From: Trochalopteron elliotii
Taxonomy: Eukaryota; Chordata; Aves; Passeriformes; Leiothrichidae
Direction of reading: 5' to 3'
DNA: 64,000 nucleotides
NCBI GenBank assembly: GCA_024734555.1
Contig: JANPWX010000557.1
Coordinates: 871,142 to 935,141, forward strand
This document shows positions 58,001 to 64,000 of this stretch, in pieces (the stretch's first letter is position 1; every line of letters begins with the position of its first letter). The notes under the pieces are model-generated. The model did not search any database. It was given only the letters and a program-made list of their open reading frames with translations, and had not been told where the DNA came from. Both the position numbers and the translations under genes were made by a program.

Positions 58001-59665
58001 GAGAAATGTTAACAGAAATGCTGGGAACTGCTGCTAACATACCCTTCTTCCTGGAGAAGGAAGGAAATGTGAGCAACCCCCTGTTCTTCCACAAGTTGTG
58101 GGGTCCTCTGCTTGCAATCTGCATCTGGCTTTCAGCTCTAAACTGGAAATTTAGATCATATTTCTGTTTATCACAAAGGGGAGGCTCAGCAGAGTTTCCA
58201 CTGTGGAAAAAGGCTAGAGGTGTGTAGGGGTTCTGTGGTTGGCAGAGGAGCTGGGAGGAAGCATGGAGTGCTGCTGGTGGTGAACAGGATATGGCCAGCT
58301 CTTGGAGAGACCTCTCACTTGTCATCTTCCAGAGTGTTTGATGAAACTGGTGTAGCTCTGCCTAAGGAGATAAGACCTCTCCTTGGTCATCTGGGTGTGT
58401 TTAATTTTTCTGGAAATCTCCCTTTTCTCTCCTGAATTCTTTAATTTCATACTAATGCAGTGTCCCTGTGCTGTTTACTAACCACATACAGGCAGTTATT
58501 CCCTCTGCTTGCTCAGGACATTAATGAAAGGCCTGCCCACCCATGCAGCCAAACTCAAAGGGGGCTGCTAATGGCATTGTTCTTTTGAAGTGAAATCCCA
58601 AAGCTTTCATTTGGCTCATGTTCCTCCCTGATAAAACTCTCCTGTCTCTGTCTCAATATGGGGCACTGTTATCTAGTCTCATTTGGGGGTGGCAGGAGCT
58701 CTAAGGCTGGTCTGGGGAGTGCTTTGGTGAGGAGAAAAAGCCAACAACCACAGCACAGCCGAACCAGATGTCTCAAAGGGGACATATGACCACCATTATT
58801 CTTGAGGCAATAAGGAATGTGCATAATAGATCAGAAAAACAGGGAAACAGCCAACTTACACATGTAGGGAACAATTTGAATATCCTAGGAGAAACCTGCA
58901 AGATAAATTTGGGGGATGGGGATCCACAGACAAATCCTGGGCATTGCCGTGCAGCTTTGGGACATGGCAGAACTATAGTAAATACAAAACTACTGTGTTA
59001 ATTTCTGAGATAATGTGTTTATACTGACAGATAGTATACTTTAAGGAGAGAGGCACAACTCAGAGAATCATATCCATCCATTTTTGCCTCAGATTCTGAT
59101 GTGGTAGTCAGTTCTGCAAACATAAGGCATTTATGTTTCTCAGTATTGCATCTAAGTCTATAACAGACTTGTTAAAACATACAGAAAAGCAGCTACTTTG
59201 TGCCACTGTGGCAACCTGCTACAGAGGATGTGCACACTGGGCTGTCTCTGACCTGGAGAACTTCATTTTGTACTTCTTGTTTCTTTCTCTAAAGATTGTG
59301 AAATCATTCTGGCTTTTCTCTGGCAAGGGTAGAAACAGAAAGATGACATCAAGACTCACTTTTTTGTAAGACAGGGCTTTACAACACAAGTTGTTGTTTG
59401 GTAGCACGTCCCCTTGGGAATCCCTGGAAGAGAAGCAAAGATGGGGAACAAACTCCTGCTGGTTGCATTTTCTTGGTACTCTACCACAGTCTCATTTGAC
59501 TTCACAGTTTAATCCAAATAGACAGCAATCTTTAAGGGACTCTAATCCATTTTAACAAGAACTTGAAAATCCACACTGGGAAAACTTCAGTTTTCCATCA
59601 TAAACACAAACTATGTCATTGCTAGATGAACCATGAAAAGCCCATTCTGGGAATAAGGTGAATAT
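55029..59665. other. Non-coding sequence, no gene recognised
   Basis: CpG-poor unique-looking DNA. A 37-bp purine run lies at 57,297-57,333. The short frames on both strands have no recognisable domains, and no RNA gene is seen. Confidence 0.5.
57297..57333 (+). repeat. 37-bp purine tract (GA-rich)
   Basis: An uninterrupted A/G run with GGAAGGAGGGAAGAAGGGGG in its middle; purine-rich sequence continues after a single T. It is low-complexity sequence. Confidence 0.8.
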
Positions 59666-59713
59666 TTCAGGGATGTTCGAGGTCTTTTCCAACCTTACCA
59701 ATTCTATGGTCAA
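59666..59713 (+). mobile_element. CR1 LINE 3'-end fragment
   Basis: GAGGTCTTTTCCAACCTTACC followed by AATTCTATGGT matches the conserved CR1 3' terminus (GGTC-TTCCAACC, then an ATTCTATG-type short repeat) in plus orientation. Only the terminal 45-50 bp is recognisable, again a severely 5'-truncated copy. Confidence 0.78.
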
Positions 59714-62700
59714 AAACATGCTTAATTGCCACTGAGAAGTTATATCTCCTTTTAAGAAGTCTTGATCTTAAAAATTATTAATATAGTGCAAATATTTATG
59801 TAGTAGCTACAGCTTACAAACAGGGTTTTTCATCCCTACTCCCTGTCCTTTCCATTCTAAAGATGCCCATGCTGTACTGTAAGGAACTGAGAAATGGTGT
59901 GAGCATCCTGGCCTGATCCTGTGAACTTCAGGAGTTCACAGAAGCCTGTAGCCATTCCCATCTCCTCACAGAGGCACTGGCCTCTGCACCTCAGAAAGCC
60001 TCCTTGAACACAGGGGATATGAGCTCTAATGGGATGGGAATCGGTTCTCCTTTCCTACCACCCTACTGTGGTTTCATTCTTCCCCTGCTGAGGCTGGGTG
60101 ACATGTTTCCATTGAGTTCACTGATTCAGCAAGATCGAGCCCTTGGTCTTAAATAACTAAAGACTGCAAACTGAATATTGTAGCCATGGCAACAGCCAGC
60201 TCAACTTTAAACCCTCTGATATATAAAAAGGCAATTTTCTTTATTTTTTCTCCCTGCATTTTTATATTTCCAGAACTTACAATGGTAATAATGGCCTCAG
60301 GCCCTAACCTCCACCAGCCAGCCATTAACTTCATGGAAATGCTTTCTCCATCAGCCCCTATTGTCAACAGCCAGCACCATTCCACAGAAACCAGAGGGTC
60401 TCACCATGCTAACACGACTAGACGTCTCAGCTGTGCCACAGCCCTTTGCAATCCTGCTGCAGACTTATTTCCTGATCATGACAAGTGAACTGGTACTCCA
60501 TTTAGAGAGTCTGCAGGACTCTGCGGTGCTCCTAACTTCCTCTTGGAAAATGGGGAACAAAACGTCTCTCATCAGACTGATTGCCATTGTGTCCTGCACA
60601 CATAAGCTCATGGGTAGATGCATGTCTCTGCCCTGCCCCTCTGCCTTCCAGGCTCATCCATCTTTCTCTGAGTGAAGCAGGAATACTTTCATGCCTCAGT
60701 TTTATTTGGTGTCATGTTTCTGCCTCAGAAGCTTTGTCAAAGCCATTGTAAAACCACTGGAAATAGTGGGAATAGTTTCTTGCTAACGCTGCTAAAGCAC
60801 AGACAACAAAGGGCCCTTTTGAATTTTAGGATTTTTTTTTTTCTTTCTCAAATTCTTTCTGGAAACTTTCCTTCAAGATCTGGGCCTGGACTAACACAAA
60901 TTAACTATTTAGCATGTATAAGACACTGCTTGCCTAATCATAACAGGAACAGAAGACCTCAATCCTGTGTGTAAGTTTCTCCTTGATTTTGTAGGTGGCC
61001 AGTGGTTTAACTTTTGTGCCTCAGTTTCTCCTGCTGTTAAAAAGGAAAATGATACACTTCTATCTCTTCTAATGGTCATGAAATTAATTTCCCTGTAAAG
61101 CGTGTGTAGTATGTAGAGATGGCAGGGTGAATGGCAATGGTAGCAGCTATTATTATATATCACTTTCAGCAGATAGCAATTTCTACAGTAGGTTAAATTC
61201 CAGCCCAAAAAGTACTTGACTGTGTCTCTTTAAGGTCACAAGCTATTATGAGTTGAAGACTAAAATGCTTTGTATATGATGATGAATAAATGAATTAAGT
61301 ATCTGTGCCCAGCAATGTGGGATATGGAAAGGATGCTGAATATCTTCAGCCTGTATTATCAACATCCATCAGCTTTCCCCTTGCTCATCTCTCAGCTGTC
61401 GCAATTTGAAATCTACTTTCCCCCGAGATTTCAAACGACTGGGGCTAAACAGCAAAAAAACATTCGGTGACTAAATTTGCCAGAGAAGGTCTCAGTCACG
61501 AATGACTAAAAACAAAATTATAGAGCAATCTCAGCTGACTGAGAGCAGAATGAAATGTGATTCATTTTCATCCACTCAGCAGGGACTGCAGGGAAAAAAA
61601 GACTGGACTAACCCTTTTTCTGCTAGCAGTGCCCATACTCCCTGGGCTGATGCACATGTAGTTTGCATTCCTCAAATATTAGGTCTTCTGCTTGTTTTGT
61701 AGGGGAGCTCGTAGCTTTTATTACTCAGGTGGACCAGACCAGTAGGAGGACTGTGCTAAAAAGATTAGTGTGCTATACTTTGATATCTTACACAGTTTAT
61801 AGGAACATAACCATAGACCTCACTGCCCTCTACCAACAAGGCATGACTGCCTGCCCAAAAAAACCCTTGTAGTCTGAAGATGAAAGACAAAATCTGAACA
61901 ATGACATGTGATGGTGGGATAAAACATTTGTCAGCAAGGTAGTCAAAGGTGTCAGCACTGCATCACTGCAGGAGACAAGGAACTGTAAGGTGGGGAAGAG
62001 AGATGGATAATGACATGGTTCTCTGAATGCCTGCAGGAGGGATTCCCCAAACGTGAAGAGCAGCAGGGGAGAGAACATGGAGATAGTAGCCTGGAAGTTT
62101 GACTACAAGACAATGGAGCCTGGTTTCATGGGAATACAGATAGATGCTTTGGGCAGAAGCTGTTGTTGCAGGCTTTCTCATCCAGTCTGCACTCATAAAC
62201 TTGGGGATCACCACTGGACTCAGCTGGAGGCATCAGGAAGAAACTGTGCTGTGCTGCACCCTGGGGTGAAACTCCCCAGGAAATTTCTGACCCTTATTGG
62301 AAGGGGGTAGGTGAGACTTCTGGCACTGAACTCCTCCCATGGCAAACACCAGAATCTGAAAGCTATGTTAAGACTGGTCATATGCACCACATGGTTCTGC
62401 ATTCTGGCTGATCACCTGCTGAAATAAATAAATTAAAAGCATGTCTGCTGTCCCTAGCCCAGAAAAACTGTTTAAAGAAAGACATCAAAGTAAGAAAAAT
62501 TGCAGTTTTGTCAGTCAACATCACGGATGATCTTTCCTTCAGCATTTTCTCCACAGTTTTCCTAAAAAGAGAGTGGATAAAGTAACAAGTCAAGCAAAGG
62601 TTCTGAAAGGTCATATAGTGATCTCTCTGGCAACAGAAGGAAAGGGCCTGTCCATAGTTCAGCCTTCATGAGGAAGCATTGTTTGTGAGGTCAGAGACTG

Positions 62701-64000
62701 ACCCTAGATGTGACAACTTGAGCAAGGGTTGCTCCTTCAGTGTCTGACACCCTCCACATCAGCACTGCACTGAAAATCTCTGTATAACACTGCAGCAGAG
62801 TCATGATAGAGCAAGTCAAGCTAATGGATGATGAATGTGATATTCAGAGCGAAGTGGTAGCACAGGTGAAGTGCTGGAGCAGGAGCAATTTACTCAGAGC
62901 TGAACAAATGCTGGATACAAGGCAGACTTTCCCTGCCTTCTTTTGAGAACACTAGAGAGAAAGCTCCCTTAGCAACTACCACATTAAATCAAGAGGATAA
63001 GCCATGGGCAGTTGACAAAGCAGGAACTTTGTAATTCAACAGCTTGTAGATGGTACAGGAATGGTCCAAGACAGGCTTGGCTGGTATGAAATGATTTCTG
63101 CTTTATGCACACTGTGGTACAACTTACATACCTTGATTTGGTTTCCTTCCATAATGGAAAAAAATTCTCAAGAACCTTAAAAACATGTTTTAAAATCATC
63201 CAGCTTTACAGCTTATTTAATAAATTTCTAATTGGTCAGTTTAGTCATATGACTATGCTTTTCAAACAACATTATTTCATCAACAAAACCCTTAAGCTGA
63301 GTGAGCAACATTAGGAAAAAAAAAAGATGAAAATACCAAAATTGTAGGTGTTTGGGGTTGCTGAGGTGTTACAGAGAAAAGAAAGCTCTGTTAATATGGC
63401 AAGGTTAGGGTCTGTCTGGGACAAACACAGCATCTCAGCAGGACTATGACTCTCAGTGGAATTATCTTTGTTGCACTGCTTCCCCTCTGTAAAACTGGCT
63501 TACACAGAACTGGCTCAAGTTGTGTGGCTGGCATGATGGAGCTGAACAAAGAAATATCCAAAGGTTCCCACACTGCATTTCCAGCTTGAAATTTGTTCTC
63601 TCACCTCTCTTTTAAGCCAACTTCGTGTGTTGATTAGATCAAATAAAAAAGATTTGCTTTCTTTTATGGTTAGCAAACCACCAACTTGCCTGTAACTAAA
63701 TAATAGTAATTAGCCAAATCCTTACACAGATAAAATACCTCCTGAACAGCACAATGGTCATCTTGTTCTCTGATACATGCAAATAAATCCATTATCTTCA
63801 ATGGAGCAGCACTTGCACGATGGAGGGAGAAAAAGAAATTTGGCCTAACAAGACTCTTTCAAGAGAAGTGACTGAGTAAAAGGTCTGAGTTTTGCTGATT
63901 ACCAGTTATTTTAGGAACCATATGCACAGACTCTTTCTGACTCATGTTGCTGTCAATGAAGGGCAGCTGTGCAACAGCAGATCTGAGCCCAGGAGTTTGG
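59714..64000. other. Non-coding sequence, no gene recognised
   Basis: CpG-poor sequence to the window end. Chance frames only, up to 104 codons, no domain recognised. There is a 12-T run near 60,832 and an A-rich run near 63,315. No mobile element is identified. Confidence 0.5.

Noticed and set aside
1..64000. CRISPR arrays, operons, tRNA or rRNA genes
   Set aside because: No regular repeat-spacer pattern, no tRNA B-box with cloverleaf and no rRNA-like sequence; composition and repeats are vertebrate.

Overview
This window reads as nuclear DNA from a bird, most likely a songbird, and is almost entirely non-coding. Signs for this are: decayed fragments with the 3' ends of avian CR1 retrotransposons on both strands, strong CpG depletion outside three compact CpG-rich segments, no mammalian-type SINEs or LINEs that I could recognise, and two long-terminal-repeat elements, one resembling an LTR type I associate with passerine genomes (from memory, not a search). 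I found no convincing exon of a host protein-coding gene. The many short open frames have no recognisable domains and look like chance frames. The window is therefore intergenic or lies inside very large introns.

Layout. Bases 1-17,000 are unique-looking sequence with small low-complexity patches. Bases 17,000-19,500 are AT-rich and poor in open frames, with a possible CR1 tail, a perfect 13-bp tandem duplication and a perfect 12-bp hairpin. Bases 19,500-29,400 are unremarkable apart from a TAAT-rich block near 22.4-22.5 kb and an old CR1 fragment near 24.5 kb. A CpG island lies at about 29.42-29.70 kb, with a YY1-like site and a possible minus-strand splice donor; it is the best candidate host promoter. 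Bases 29,800-42,040 hold a diverged direct duplication (32.2-32.4 kb), a TATA-like site (35.23 kb) and a CR1 tail (36.1 kb).

Bases 42,051-45,871 hold the main element, a plus-strand endogenous retrovirus remnant. It lacks gag, protease and most of reverse transcriptase. It keeps the end of reverse transcriptase, a long RNase H frame, a broken integrase, a broken envelope gene with furin-like site, CX6CC motif and membrane anchor, a polypurine tract and a 470-bp 3' LTR. Its 5' end appears to be a 12-bp stub of the 5' LTR, flanked by a near-matching 6-bp target duplication. The pol is betaretrovirus-like while the envelope is of the CX6CC class.

Beyond it, a second CpG-rich patch with an octamer site lies at 51.7-51.9 kb. 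An 810-bp solo LTR with a perfect 5-bp target duplication lies at 54,214-55,023 and accounts for the third CpG-rich patch and the window's only ambiguous base. The rest to 64 kb is unremarkable apart from a CR1 tail at 59.7 kb.

No cooperating gene set, CRISPR array, operon or tRNA/rRNA gene is visible. The notable content is the structure of the two retroviral elements and two or three candidate regulatory segments.
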